The position numbers were made by a program, and so were the translations under genes. The notes beneath the pieces were generated by a model, which made no database searches, was not told the DNA's origin, and saw only the letters and a list, made by a program, of their open reading frames with translations. This document shows, in pieces, positions 6,365-16,427 of a DNA stretch of 53,073 nucleotides. The stretch is taken from contig LUZA01000004.1 of the NCBI GenBank assembly GCA_001603455.1, forward strand, positions 1-53,073, written 5' to 3'. How positions within the stretch are numbered: position 1 is the first letter of the stretch; every line of letters starts with the position of its first letter. The stretch is from Bacteroidales bacterium Bact_09 (GTDB lineage Bacteria > Bacteroidota > Bacteroidia > Bacteroidales > UBA932).

Positions 6365-9205
6365 TTAGTTGATAATGCTGCAGCAAATAAGATTTCTGTC
6401 TCCGTACCCGTTATCTACGCGGGTAACTATAGGCCAGAATTTGTGGAGGATGATCCAGGGGAGCGGGTATGCTGCTTTTTCACGCGGATAGGCGTGTGTC
6501 CAGTTATCGGAACAAACTTCGACGGCTGTGTGCGGAGCGTTTTTCAGGAGGTTATCTTCCGGAGTTCCGCACCATGCATCCCCACGGGCAAGGGCTTCAC
6601 ATTCTTCCAGGATGGCGATCATGGCCTGTGCAAAACGGTCCAGCTCTTCCTTTGATTCACTTTCAGTAGGTTCTATCATCAGTGTTTCATGTACCGGGAA
6701 AGAAAGGGTGGGTGCATGAAATCCATAGTCCATCAGACGTTTGGCAAAATCGTTGGCGTCTACTCCGTATGTTTTGGTAAAATGGCGCAGATCTATGATA
6801 CATTCATGGGCCACGTACCCGTGCTCACCTGTATAGAGTGTGGCAAATTTAGGCGCCAGTTTCCTGGATAAGTAATTGGCATTAAGGATAGCGTATTCCG
6901 ATACCCGTCGCAAACCGTCACTGCCCAGCATTTTAATGTAACCGTAAGTAATAGGCAGTAACAAAGGAAATCCGTAAGGCGTAGCGGCCACCGGTCTTCC
7001 TCCTCCGCATGTTACCAAGGGATGGCTTGGCAGGTAAGGTGCCAGTTCTTTGGTGCAACAGATGGGTCCTACACCCGGACCACCACCGCCATGGGGCATG
7101 GCAAAGGTCTTGTGCAGGTTCAGATGACAGACGTCGGCCCCCACAATGCCGGGATTGGTTAAACCAACCTGGGCGTTCATATTGGCCCCGTCAATATAGA
7201 CAAGCCCTCCATTCTGGTGTATGATGTCGCATATCTCGCATATGGCCGTTTCGAACACGCCATGCGTTGAAGGATAGGTGATCATCATACAAGACAGATG
7301 ATCGCGGTGTTCACTGGCCTTTTCACGCAATTGAGCAACGTCAATGTTCCCTTGGCGGTCACAGTCCACGATCACGATTTCCAGACCGGCCATGGTTGCG
7401 CTCGCTGGATTTGTTCCGTGAGCAGAAGAAGGAATCAGGGCAATGTTCCGGTGTCCCTGTCCATTTTCTTTTTGCCAGGCTCTGATGACCATAAGTCCAG
7501 CATATTCCCCCGCTGCTCCGGAATTGGGTTGAAGTGAACAGGCATCCAATCCTGTGATCACCGACAGATCGTGTTCCAGCTCCCTGATCATTTGCAGGTA
7601 GCCTTCAACCTGCCAGGCAGGGGCAAAAGGATGGATGGAATGGAATTCCATCCAGCTTAACGGCATCATTTCAGCTGCCGCATTCAGTTTCATGGTACAG
7701 GACCCCAGGGGAATCATGGAATGGGCCAGTGAGATGTCCCTTGTTTCCAGGGTCTTGATATAGCGCATCATTTCCGTTTCTGAATGATAGCTGTTGAAGA
7801 CGGGCTCTTCCAGCACGGGGGTCATCCTTTCCATAAAGTCAGGGATCACCACTGTTTCGGGTCCGATATCAGGCTTTATATTGAATACCTTAAGCACATT
7901 TTCCAATTCACGGGCATTGGTTAGTTCATCAAAGGACATTCTGACGCTTTGTGAATCGGGATAGAAAAAATTAATCTTCAGGGCTTCTGCATTCGCCCTG
8001 ATACGTGCAGAATCTATGCCGGTCAGCTCAATGGTGTCAAAGAAGTTTTTATGTTTCAGGGTAAATCCGTTCTTTACAAAAGCAGCGGCTGCCATATGGG
8101 CATAATACCTTCCGTTTTGTGCAATCTGACGGATACCTTTGTTCCCGTGATAAACGGCAAACATGCCGGCCATGGTAGCCATCAGGGCGGTAGCCGTGCA
8201 AATATTGGATGTGGCCCGTTCTCGCTTGATGTGCTGTTCGCGTGTTTGCAATGCCAGACGGTAAGCCGGATTGCCCAGTCGATCCACGGAAAGACCTACA
8301 ATACGTCCTGGCAGGGTGCGTTTGTATTTATCTGAACAAGCCATATATCCCGCAGTGGGTCCCCCGAATCCCACAGGCAATCCAAAACGCTGTGCACTTC
8401 CTACCGCGATATCGGCTCCCCAGGTAGCAGGTTCGCGCAGTACGGCCAGTGACAATAAATCACAGATGGCCGTTACCATCAGCCCTTTTTCATGTGCAAG
8501 GCTGCACAGGGCACTGTAATCGCACAATAGTCCGTCGGCACCGGGGTATTGTACCATAATCCCGAAAAGGCGTGAAGCGTGTTCCAGTATTATTTTTTGT
8601 GGATCGGAGTCCAGGTCTGCGGTAATGATCTCAACGCCCAGTCCCTGTGCCCTGGTTTCCATAACGGCCAGCGTCTGCGGGAAGATATTCTTGTCTGCCA
8701 GGAGTACGTTGCGGTTTTCGTTGATAAATACCCGGGACCGCAGGTTCAGCATCATGCGCATGGCTTCTGCTGCGGCAGTGGCCTCGTCCAGCAGGGAACA
8801 GTTTGCCATGTTAAATCCCGTCAGGCTGCATACCATGGTTTGAAAATTGAACAGGGCTTCCAGACGTCCCTGCGAAATCTCTGCCTGGTAAGGTGTATAA
8901 GAAGTATACCATCCCGGATTCTCAAAAATGTTCCTCAAAATGACAGGCAGCGATGCCGTTCCATAATATCCCAATCCGATAAAAGAGCGGAAATTCAGGT
9001 TTTTGGAAGCCAGATCTTTCAGGTGCATGATGAATTCATATTCGCTCATTCCTTTAGGCAGAGCCAAAGGCTCCTTCATCCGGATCCCGGCCGGAACTGT
9101 TTTGTCTATGAGTGAATTCATGGAGTCCAGCCCAAGAAGCTGCAACATGTCCTGAACCTGTTCAGGACGTGGACCAATGTGTCTTTCTGTAAATGATAGT
9201 GCCAT
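6365..9205 (-). CDS. gcvP: Glycine dehydrogenase (decarboxylating), P-protein
   Basis: This PLP enzyme decarboxylates glycine and loads the aminomethyl group on the lipoyl H-protein in the glycine cleavage system. At 946 residues it is the long single-chain form, with fused alpha- and beta-type halves. It starts with SFTERHIGP and carries the PLP-lysine motif HLNLHKTFAMPHGGGGPG near residue 699. The end VDNGYGDRNLIC is close to the usual C-terminus. The gcvT and gcvH partners are not nearby. It sits 18 bases after rodA at the end of the shape-gene operon, an unusual place for it. Confidence 0.97.
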   Translation of the reverse strand: MALSFTERHIGPRPEQVQDMLQLLGLDSMNSLIDKTVPAGIRMKEPLALPKGMSEYEFIMHLKDLASKNLNFRSFIGLGYYGTASLPVILRNIFENPGWYTSYTPYQAEISQGRLEALFNFQTMVCSLTGFNMANCSLLDEATAAAEAMRMMLNLRSRVFINENRNVLLADKNIFPQTLAVMETRAQGLGVEIITADLDSDPQKIILEHASRLFGIMVQYPGADGLLCDYSALCSLAHEKGLMVTAICDLLSLAVLREPATWGADIAVGSAQRFGLPVGFGGPTAGYMACSDKYKRTLPGRIVGLSVDRLGNPAYRLALQTREQHIKRERATSNICTATALMATMAGMFAVYHGNKGIRQIAQNGRYYAHMAAAAFVKNGFTLKHKNFFDTIELTGIDSARIRANAEALKINFFYPDSQSVRMSFDELTNARELENVLKVFNIKPDIGPETVVIPDFMERMTPVLEEPVFNSYHSETEMMRYIKTLETRDISLAHSMIPLGSCTMKLNAAAEMMPLSWMEFHSIHPFAPAWQVEGYLQMIRELEHDLSVITGLDACSLQPNSGAAGEYAGLMVIRAWQKENGQGHRNIALIPSSAHGTNPASATMAGLEIVIVDCDRQGNIDVAQLREKASEHRDHLSCMMITYPSTHGVFETAICEICDIIHQNGGLVYIDGANMNAQVGLTNPGIVGADVCHLNLHKTFAMPHGGGGPGVGPICCTKELAPYLPSHPLVTCGGGRPVAATPYGFPLLLPITYGYIKMLGSDGLRRVSEYAILNANYLSRKLAPKFATLYTGEHGYVAHECIIDLRHFTKTYGVDANDFAKRLMDYGFHAPTLSFPVHETLMIEPTESESKEELDRFAQAMIAILEECEALARGDAWCGTPEDNLLKNAPHTAVEVCSDNWTHAYPREKAAYPLPWIILHKFWPIVTRVDNGYGDRNLICCSIIN

Positions 9206-9223
9206 ATATGATATGTAGTTTGG

Positions 9224-10651
9224 TTATTCGTTAGAAGCGTCCATTTTTAAAAGAATGAACAAAAGTAATGTAAAAGTCCATAGGGAAGACCCGCCGTAGC
9301 TTATAAAAGGCAGCGGAATGCCTATGACAGGTGTTACACCTATGGTCATTCCGATATTTATAAAGACATGGAAAAAAAAGCAGGAGGCCACCCCGTATCC
9401 GTATATGCGCCCAAACGGATGCCGCTGTCTTTCGGCCATCTGGATAATGCGTAGAAGCAGGAACATATATAAAATAATCACCAGGAATGCCCCTAAAAAA
9501 CCCCATTCCTCGCCAATGGAGCAAAAGATAAAATCGGTGCTTTGTTCCGGGACAAAATTGTATTTAGTCTGTGTTCCCTGCAGAAATCCTTTTCCGACGA
9601 ACCCGCCTGATCCTATAGCTACCTTGGACTGGTAAACGTTGTATCCCGATCCGTAGACGTCATTGTCGATTCCCAGCAATGTTTCTATACGTGCCCGCTG
9701 GTGTGGCTTAAGGATGTTGTTGAACACGTAACCGACAGAAAAGATCAGGATAATACTGCTGATAAAACCCAGCAGGAGGGTTTTCAAGTACATGATCCGT
9801 CTGCGGAAGGCTATGATCAGCAGAATGATCACAAGGGGTGCGGTCAGCAGTAGGAACCATTGGTGGGGTTTGAGACGGGCGAAGAGATCGAAGGATAACA
9901 AACCCAGAAGCAGGGGAATCAGGAAATAGGCCCCCGCAAAGGAAACGAGGGTGATCAGAACGGGTGTTTTTCTTCCTGCAAGCAAAAATCCTATGATAAA
10001 ACATATACTGGCACAAAGCCATAGAACATACAGCGGATTCCAGATGATAGACACCAGGAACAAGATGATAGCCACAATGCCCGTTACGGGAATCCAGCCA
10101 GGCAGACCTTCACGGTACAATACGATGATGAAAGCAGACAGGACAAGGGCAAGTCCCGCTTCTTTTTCCAACAAGATCAATCCTGCAGGTATCAGGATCA
10201 TGGCGGCAACCTGGAGCAGGCCCCGCCATGTTTTCAGGTGGAAATGCGGCCGGCTCATAATACCGGCTAGTCCTATAGCCACAAAGACCTTTGTCATTTC
10301 TGCGGGTTGAAAATGTACAGGACCCAGAACGAGCCAGGAACTGGAACCTCCCCGCTCCACACCCAGTGCAAGGACCATGATCAGGAACAATAATCCGATA
10401 AAGTAGATCAGATTTGAGAATAAGGCATAGATACGCGCTGGTATCAGCAAGATAACAACGGCCAGGAACCAGGCTCCGAAAATCCAGATCATCTGCATTC
10501 CATAACGTTGTGTTGTATCAAAGATCTGTCCGTGTTCGGGATCGTACACCGCGGAAAAAATACTGAGCCATCCAATAAGGACCAGAATCACATATGAAGC
10601 CACACTCCACCAGTCGAGCTTTTTGAAAAATGTATAGTCTCTCCTTCTCAT
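9224..10651 (-). CDS. rodA: Rod-shape SEDS glycosyltransferase
   Basis: RodA is the SEDS-family peptidoglycan polymerase of the elongasome, working with PBP2. The 475-residue protein has 10 or more membrane helices. The family features GSGGFVGKGFLQGTQ, FVPEQSTDFIFCSIGEEWGF and the C-terminal PLPFISYGGSSL are present. It is longer than the E. coli protein (about 370) because of an extended central region (about residues 190-300) with extra hydrophobic segments, which I recall as common in Bacteroidota. Its start overlaps the end of mrdA by four bases, suggesting translational coupling. Confidence 0.95.
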   Translation of the reverse strand: MRRRDYTFFKKLDWWSVASYVILVLIGWLSIFSAVYDPEHGQIFDTTQRYGMQMIWIFGAWFLAVVILLIPARIYALFSNLIYFIGLLFLIMVLALGVERGGSSSWLVLGPVHFQPAEMTKVFVAIGLAGIMSRPHFHLKTWRGLLQVAAMILIPAGLILLEKEAGLALVLSAFIIVLYREGLPGWIPVTGIVAIILFLVSIIWNPLYVLWLCASICFIIGFLLAGRKTPVLITLVSFAGAYFLIPLLLGLLSFDLFARLKPHQWFLLLTAPLVIILLIIAFRRRIMYLKTLLLGFISSIILIFSVGYVFNNILKPHQRARIETLLGIDNDVYGSGYNVYQSKVAIGSGGFVGKGFLQGTQTKYNFVPEQSTDFIFCSIGEEWGFLGAFLVIILYMFLLLRIIQMAERQRHPFGRIYGYGVASCFFFHVFINIGMTIGVTPVIGIPLPFISYGGSSLWTFTLLLFILLKMDASNE

Positions 10652-12489
10652 TGCAGATGACGTGTTATCAGGTCTTGTTCAAGCGTTCTTTCATATAGCC
10701 ACTGCCGTGAGGGATGGATCTGTCCGGTAAGGTATTTTTCAACTATAAGCGAAGCCACCGGTGCAGCCTGAGAAGCGCCGAATCCGCCTTGCTCAATATA
10801 AACTGCCACAGCGATCCTGGGGTTGTCCCTGGGAGCAAAACAGATGAAAACCGAGTTGTCTTTCCCATGCGGATTCTGTGCTGTTCCCGTTTTGCCACAC
10901 AGATCCAGACCCGGGATGGCGGCCAGCCGTGCTGTTGCGCCCGAACCGGCCGGCGCATTGACCGCCTGGTACATACCTTCTACTATAATGGGAAAGTGTT
11001 CCGGATCTACCATTACCTGATGACGCTCCACAGTGGGTCTGAAAGAAGGTTCGGCAGGGATCTCCCTGACCAGGTGTGGCGTGTAGAAATGTCCCCTGTT
11101 TGCCATAATGGCAGCCAGGTTGGCCAGTTGCAGGGGTGTGGCACCAATTTCTCCCTGCCCTATGGAAAGGGATATAACAGTCAGTGACTGCCAGCGGTTT
11201 TTGCCATAGATCCGGTCATACAGGGCAGTCCCGGGGAGAGATCCGGTCAGTTCTCCCGGAAGATCTATACCTAGACGTGTACCAAAGCCAAAGCTTTTTA
11301 CGTATTCCTGCCAGTGGTCCATGGCCTGACCAATATTCCGGTATGCCGGATTGTCCAGTATGCTTCTGAACACATTGCAATAATAGGCATTACAAGACAT
11401 CATGACCGATTGCATCAGATTGATGGGCGATGGATGGCGATGGCATCCTACGGTCAGGGAACCTACTCTGTATCCCATGTTGCAGGAATACCTCGTCTCG
11501 GGTTTTACAACGCCTTCCTGCAAGCCAATCAGGCCGTTCACCAATTTGAATACCGAGCCGGGCGGATAGGCAGACATGATGGCACGGTTGAACAAGGGTT
11601 TCAGCGGATCAGATATGACTTGCGAATAATAAGCCCCAAAATGAGTAAGGTATTCGGTGGTAAGACCCGTAGAGGTGATCAAGGTGAGCACTTCTCCAGT
11701 GGAAGGGTCAAGAGCGATGACAGATCCCACTTTGTTACGCATGAGTTCTTCCCCCAAGGTTTGCAGAGATAGGTCAATTGTGGTAACCATATCCTTGCCG
11801 GGGATTGCAGCTTTGTCGTACTCTCCGTCTTCATAGGAGGACTTGATTCGGTTGTGGACATCTCTCAGGTATATGGAATACCCTTTTTCTCCTCTCAGCC
11901 ACTTTTCATAATATTCTTCCAGTCCTGTTCTGCCTGTGTAGTCACCAGGGCGGTATTCCGGGTTCTTTTCAAGGAATGCAGGATCTGCCTCTATGATATA
12001 ACCCAGCAGGTTACCGCATATGGCAGAAGGATAGTTGCGCACACTGCGTGTCTGTACAGAAAATCCCGGGAACTTGTAAGATTTCTCCAGAAAGCGGGTG
12101 TATTGTTCATTGGTTACCTGACGCAGGAAGATGACTGACTGATATCCGATGGCCTTGCGCCGGGCATGTATCTCGGATAACATGTGCTCCAGGCGTTCGG
12201 GGGATAAATTAAAAATGGAACAAAAAGCCGTTGTGTCAAAGGCGTCCAGTTCCCGGGGCGTAATCATGATGTCGTATGCAGAATGATTACCGGCCATGAT
12301 CTGGCCGTTACGGTCCAGAATCAGTCCCCGTGACGGATAGATGATCTCGTAACGCAGTACATTATTGGCGGCAGTGATCTTGTATTCCTTGTTTATGAGC
12401 TGGAGAAAAAAAAGACGAAGCACCAGAATCAGCAGGCAAACAATAAAAAAGGCAATGATGATGTTCTTTTGTCTTATCCTGTGATCCAT
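10648..12489 (-). CDS. mrdA: Penicillin-binding protein 2 (elongasome transpeptidase)
   Basis: This class B PBP cross-links peptidoglycan during sidewall growth. The 613-residue protein has an N-terminal membrane anchor (about residues 9-29). A dimerisation domain follows, with YPSRGLILDRNG and RNYPSAICGNLLGYI. The transpeptidase domain has PPGSVFK (catalytic SxxK), SCN in MMSCNAYYCN (SxN) and KTGTAQNPHG (KTG). It lies between mreD (five bases upstream) and rodA (four-base overlap), the usual partner order. Confidence 0.96.
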   Translation of the reverse strand: MDHRIRQKNIIIAFFIVCLLILVLRLFFLQLINKEYKITAANNVLRYEIIYPSRGLILDRNGQIMAGNHSAYDIMITPRELDAFDTTAFCSIFNLSPERLEHMLSEIHARRKAIGYQSVIFLRQVTNEQYTRFLEKSYKFPGFSVQTRSVRNYPSAICGNLLGYIIEADPAFLEKNPEYRPGDYTGRTGLEEYYEKWLRGEKGYSIYLRDVHNRIKSSYEDGEYDKAAIPGKDMVTTIDLSLQTLGEELMRNKVGSVIALDPSTGEVLTLITSTGLTTEYLTHFGAYYSQVISDPLKPLFNRAIMSAYPPGSVFKLVNGLIGLQEGVVKPETRYSCNMGYRVGSLTVGCHRHPSPINLMQSVMMSCNAYYCNVFRSILDNPAYRNIGQAMDHWQEYVKSFGFGTRLGIDLPGELTGSLPGTALYDRIYGKNRWQSLTVISLSIGQGEIGATPLQLANLAAIMANRGHFYTPHLVREIPAEPSFRPTVERHQVMVDPEHFPIIVEGMYQAVNAPAGSGATARLAAIPGLDLCGKTGTAQNPHGKDNSVFICFAPRDNPRIAVAVYIEQGGFGASQAAPVASLIVEKYLTGQIHPSRQWLYERTLEQDLITRHLQ

Positions 12490-12494
12490 AATAG

Positions 12495-13007
12495 TTACCT
12501 CCCCCTTTCATAAAATGTTTTCTTGAATAAAAGGATCAGAAAGACATTGAGCAGCATACTGCATAGAAAACGGGCCAATGTTTGCCAGAACAGGAAAAGA
12601 CTTAGACTTTCCAGGGTAAAATAAACCAGGTGATGAACCGTAACGCAGAGTAGGACAAAGAATCCAAAACGGACAGAGCCAAATTGAACGAATCCGGGAG
12701 CCGATAAATTGTCCAGATCTCCTTTGACCGTTATTGTTTTTATCAGGCTGTTGCGTAATGCCGCCACCAGGACAAAGGACGACGTGTGCAATCCCATAAT
12801 GCCGGTGCTCAGGGTATCGAGTCCCAGTCCGAAGGCGAACGCCCAAAGCATCAGCCATGCCGTAGGATAGCTGCAGGGGAAGAGGATCAGGAAGAGGATA
12901 TACGGCATGGGGTAGAGGTATGTTCCCAAATTTAGCCCTTCAAACAACAAAAGCTGGGCAGCCATGATGACCACAAAACGCAGGATGTATTTAAGGACAT
13001 CGTTCAT
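12495..13007 (-). CDS. mreD: Rod shape-determining protein MreD
   Basis: This inner-membrane scaffold of the elongasome joins MreC, PBP2 and RodA. The 170-residue protein is almost entirely hydrophobic, with five or six predicted helices, and shows the family-like PYILFLILFPCSYP and GLGLDTLSTGIMGLHTSSFVL segments. MreD is weakly conserved in sequence, so the call rests mostly on size, topology and position. It overlaps mreC by four bases and is followed after five by mrdA. Confidence 0.9.
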   Translation of the reverse strand: MNDVLKYILRFVVIMAAQLLLFEGLNLGTYLYPMPYILFLILFPCSYPTAWLMLWAFAFGLGLDTLSTGIMGLHTSSFVLVAALRNSLIKTITVKGDLDNLSAPGFVQFGSVRFGFFVLLCVTVHHLVYFTLESLSLFLFWQTLARFLCSMLLNVFLILLFKKTFYERGR

Positions 13008-13840
13008 AGATCATCCTCCTTTTCCATACCTGTTAGCTGCCGTAGTTCTTTTATGCCGCTGTGGGATACTACGTTGACATAACGCAGGGTTTTGAAATCA
13101 GAGAACAATTCCACTTCGAGTTCCAGAAAAGTCCCTTTTTTCAGGCTCCCCAACCTGACCGAACCAATAGGTATGCCCGGCGGAAATATCAGGGAAAAAT
13201 GACTGCTTACCACCGTGTCCCCCATGCTAATGTCAATATGTTGTGGGATCTCGGAAAGAAAGATCCTCCTGTAATGCACCCCGTCCCAGCGTAAGGTGCC
13301 AAAAGTTCCTGTTTTCAGGAGTTCTGCTGTGAACCGTTGCTCTGTGTTGAGCAACGATATGACCATCGCATAATGGTCTGTAACCTGGGCTACGACCCCT
13401 ACGATTCCCCGGGCGCTGATTACGCCCATGTCGGGACGAATTCCGTCTGCAAAACCCTTGTCTATAACGATGTGGTTGTGCTGTCTGCTGACTGAATTGC
13501 GGATCACCCGGGCTGGAATGAAAGAAAATGAATCGGAAACAGCCAGCTTCCCTTGCTCTGCGGCTGACAGGATGTCTTCCATATCAGAAAGCCTTGCCAG
13601 TTCCCTCCGTAACCGTGTGTTTTCCAAGGCCAGTTCATCGTTGGTTACTCTGAGTCTGGTAAAGGCAGTCCAGGAGGACCGTCTTTCCCACCAGCGTGTC
13701 TGCCAGGAACGAACTGTCCCCAAGATGGCATTTTGTTGAAAGTAGCTGTTATTGACAAGTAGCACGATGGCCCCCGCCTGCAGAATAAGAAACAACAGCA
13801 GGACTAAAAGTTTCTTTAGCAACGGGGGAAGTCTGGACAT
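13004..13840 (-). CDS. mreC: Rod shape-determining protein MreC
   Basis: MreC is a membrane-anchored periplasmic protein that activates PBP2/RodA. The 278 residues comprise a short cytoplasmic start, a membrane helix (about residues 10-30), a coiled-coil stretch (about 55-90) and a beta-rich C-terminal domain. The family segments IDKGFADGIRPDMGVIS and GIVGVVAQVTDHYAMVISLLN are present. It is 15 bases after mreB and overlaps mreD by four bases. Confidence 0.95.
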   Translation of the reverse strand: MSRLPPLLKKLLVLLLFLILQAGAIVLLVNNSYFQQNAILGTVRSWQTRWWERRSSWTAFTRLRVTNDELALENTRLRRELARLSDMEDILSAAEQGKLAVSDSFSFIPARVIRNSVSRQHNHIVIDKGFADGIRPDMGVISARGIVGVVAQVTDHYAMVISLLNTEQRFTAELLKTGTFGTLRWDGVHYRRIFLSEIPQHIDISMGDTVVSSHFSLIFPPGIPIGSVRLGSLKKGTFLELEVELFSDFKTLRYVNVVSHSGIKELRQLTGMEKEDDL

Positions 13841-13855
13841 GCACGATTTTAGTTT

Positions 13856-14875
13856 TTATCTTAATAAAAAAGGAAATTTCCCAATATTCTTCAACGCAAT
13901 CCCGGTTCCCCTTGCTACAGAATGCAAAGGGCCTTCAGATATATGGAACGAAATATTGATCTTATCCTGGAGTCTTTTATCCACACCACGCAACAAAGCA
14001 CCGCCACCAGTCAGGAATATACCCCGCTGCACGATATCTGAGTACAATTCGGGCGGTGTCTGTTCCAGAACAGACAGTACGGCTGTTTCTATCTTTACCA
14101 GGGATTTATCAAGGCAATGAGCTATCTCCTGGGATGTTACGGACACTTCCACGGGAAGCGCCGTCATCAGGTTGGGTCCACGTACCAGCATGGGTTCCGG
14201 TGGGTTATCCAGGTCAGAGAGGGCAGAACCAACACAGATCTTGATATCTTCGGCGGTCCGTTCCCCTATCTTGATATTGTGCTGATGACGCATGTACTGC
14301 TGTATTTCAGTTGTAAACACATCACCTGCTACGCGGATGCTCTGGTTGCAAACGATTCCCCCGAGTGCAATAACGGCGATCTCGGTCGTACCTCCTCCTA
14401 TATCTACCACCATGTTGCCTTCAGGGGCGGTTACGTCGATACCAATTCCCAGCGCAGCGGCCATTGGTTCATAGATCATATATACGTCACGACCTCCTGC
14501 GTGTTCAGATGAGTCACGCACGGCCCGGATCTCGACCTCGGTGCTGCCCGAAGGGATACATACCACCATCCGCAGACTGGGCATGAAAAACTTATTTTGT
14601 GGATTGATCATTTTAATCATCCCACGGACCATTTGTTCTGCCGCGTTGAAATCGGCTATCACCCCGTCACGCAACGGACGTATGGTCTTGATGTTCTCGT
14701 GGGTCTTTCCCTGCATCATTCTGGCGGTTTTCCCTATAGCAAGGGGTTTCCCCGTATTTTGATCTATGGCGACAATGGATGGCTCATCTACCACGATCTT
14801 ATCGTTGTGGATGATTATGGTATTGGCAGTACCCAGGTCAATGGCCAATTTTTGTGTTAAAAATGAAAAAGCCAT
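13856..14875 (-). CDS. mreB: Actin-like rod shape protein MreB
   Basis: MreB polymerises along the inner membrane and directs lateral wall synthesis. The 339-residue product has the actin-fold nucleotide motifs: IDLGTANTIIIHN at the start, VVDIGGGTTEIAVIALGG in the middle and LTGGGALLRGVDK near the end. A MAFSFL start with a hydrophobic N-terminus could serve as the membrane-insertion sequence. It follows purH by ten bases. From memory, the same purH-mreB adjacency occurs in other Bacteroidales. Confidence 0.97.
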   Translation of the reverse strand: MAFSFLTQKLAIDLGTANTIIIHNDKIVVDEPSIVAIDQNTGKPLAIGKTARMMQGKTHENIKTIRPLRDGVIADFNAAEQMVRGMIKMINPQNKFFMPSLRMVVCIPSGSTEVEIRAVRDSSEHAGGRDVYMIYEPMAAALGIGIDVTAPEGNMVVDIGGGTTEIAVIALGGIVCNQSIRVAGDVFTTEIQQYMRHQHNIKIGERTAEDIKICVGSALSDLDNPPEPMLVRGPNLMTALPVEVSVTSQEIAHCLDKSLVKIETAVLSVLEQTPPELYSDIVQRGIFLTGGGALLRGVDKRLQDKINISFHISEGPLHSVARGTGIALKNIGKFPFLLR

Positions 14876-14885
14876 ATGCTTAATT

Positions 14886-16427
14886 CTAATGTTTGAAATG
14901 GCGTATGCCTGTAAAGACCATAGCCATATTGTTAGCGTTACAATAATCTATACTTAACCGGTCCTTAATGGATCCTCCCGGCTGGATCACGGCCACTATA
15001 CCTGCTTTGTGCGCCAGTTCAACACAATCCGGGAAAGGAAAGAAAGCATCTGAGGCCATGACGGCATCTTTGAGGGATAGACCCCTATTACGGGCTTTTT
15101 CTATGGCGTGCTTAAGTGCGTCGACCCTTGAGGTCTGCCCCATGCCACTGGCAAGGAGCATTCCGTTGGCGGCCAGCACGATGGCATTTGACTTTGTGTG
15201 CTTGACCAATTTGTTGGCGAACACCAGGTCTTCCAGTTGGGTTTTGGAAGGGGCGCGGTGCGTGACCTGAGTAAAGGAAGATGCACTTTCCACCAGGGTA
15301 TCCCGATCCTGAACAATAACCCCGTCCAGCAGCGAACGGAATTCCTTTTCGGGTAGTTGCTGCTGTTGATCGTAAACCAGGATGATCCTGTTTTTTTTAC
15401 TTTGGAGCACTTCCAGTGCATCCTGTTCAAAGGACGGAGCCAGAATTATCTCGAAAAAGAGCTTGTCCATTTGTCGGGCAAGTATTTTGGTGATGGGACG
15501 GTTTACCACGATGATCCCGCCAAAGGCACTTAAAGGATCTGCTGTCAGAGCTCGTTCCCAGGCGATAGTCAGATCTTTGCAACAGGCGCAACCACAGGCA
15601 TTGTTGTGTTTGAGAATGGCAATAGCCGGTTCTTCAAAATCCCGTATAAGCTTAAGGGCTGCTTCTATGTCAAGCAGATTGTTATAAGAGATTTCTTTAC
15701 CGTGTAGTTGCGTTGGAAGGTTGCCGGCCTGTCCAAAATACAGGGCACTCTGATGGGGGTTCTCTCCGTACCGTAAAGAGACCGGGGTTTCAAACGAACT
15801 GTAGCTGAAGGCAGGAAGGTTCATGTCCCTGTTGAAATACTGGAAGATGGCCGTATCGTAATGGGAACTGATTTTGAAAGCCTGTGTGGCAAAATATATC
15901 CTGTCACTCAGTGTGGTGTGACAGTCCTGGGACTGCAACAGGTCCAGTAATTCTGTATACAGGGACTTATCGGGGACAACCATAACATCCCGATAATTTT
16001 TGGCTGCGGCACGAATCAGGGATATACCCCCAATATCTATCTTTTCTATGATATCTGCATGTGATGCTCCGGATGCGACAGTTTCCGTAAAAGGATAAAG
16101 ATCCACAATAACAAGGTCTAGGGGGCCAATCTCCCAGTGTTCCATGTCGGCTCTGTCCCGGGGGTCATCCCTTTTGCCCAGAATACCGCCGAAAACCGTG
16201 GGATGTAATGTTTTAACCCGCCCGCCCAGGATGGAAGGATATCCGGTCAGGTCTTCTACCGGAATGGGCTCTGCACCCAGGCTCTTGATATATTCAAGAC
16301 TTCCCCCCGTAGAGTAAATCCGAACCCCTGCCCTGACCAGAAAACCAATGACGGGGCCGAGTCCCTCTTTGTGATACACAGATATGAGGGCGTTACGTAT
16401 AGGTATGTTCCGCAGATTGTTTGTCAT
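14886..16427 (-). CDS. purH: Bifunctional AICAR transformylase / IMP cyclohydrolase
   Basis: This enzyme performs the last two steps of de novo IMP synthesis. The N-terminal MGS-like cyclohydrolase domain shows RNALISVYHKEGLGP, YSTGG and HPTVFGGILGKR. The C-terminal transformylase domain includes SLRYGENPHQ, KHNNACGCA and ADPLSAFGGII. The frame is open further upstream, but that extension overlaps the regulator gene and is unlike PurH. MTNNLRNIPIR at 16427 gives a normal 513-residue enzyme. The start overlaps the regulator's stop as ATGA, implying coupled translation. Confidence 0.95.
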   Translation of the reverse strand: MTNNLRNIPIRNALISVYHKEGLGPVIGFLVRAGVRIYSTGGSLEYIKSLGAEPIPVEDLTGYPSILGGRVKTLHPTVFGGILGKRDDPRDRADMEHWEIGPLDLVIVDLYPFTETVASGASHADIIEKIDIGGISLIRAAAKNYRDVMVVPDKSLYTELLDLLQSQDCHTTLSDRIYFATQAFKISSHYDTAIFQYFNRDMNLPAFSYSSFETPVSLRYGENPHQSALYFGQAGNLPTQLHGKEISYNNLLDIEAALKLIRDFEEPAIAILKHNNACGCACCKDLTIAWERALTADPLSAFGGIIVVNRPITKILARQMDKLFFEIILAPSFEQDALEVLQSKKNRIILVYDQQQQLPEKEFRSLLDGVIVQDRDTLVESASSFTQVTHRAPSKTQLEDLVFANKLVKHTKSNAIVLAANGMLLASGMGQTSRVDALKHAIEKARNRGLSLKDAVMASDAFFPFPDCVELAHKAGIVAVIQPGGSIKDRLSIDYCNANNMAMVFTGIRHFKH

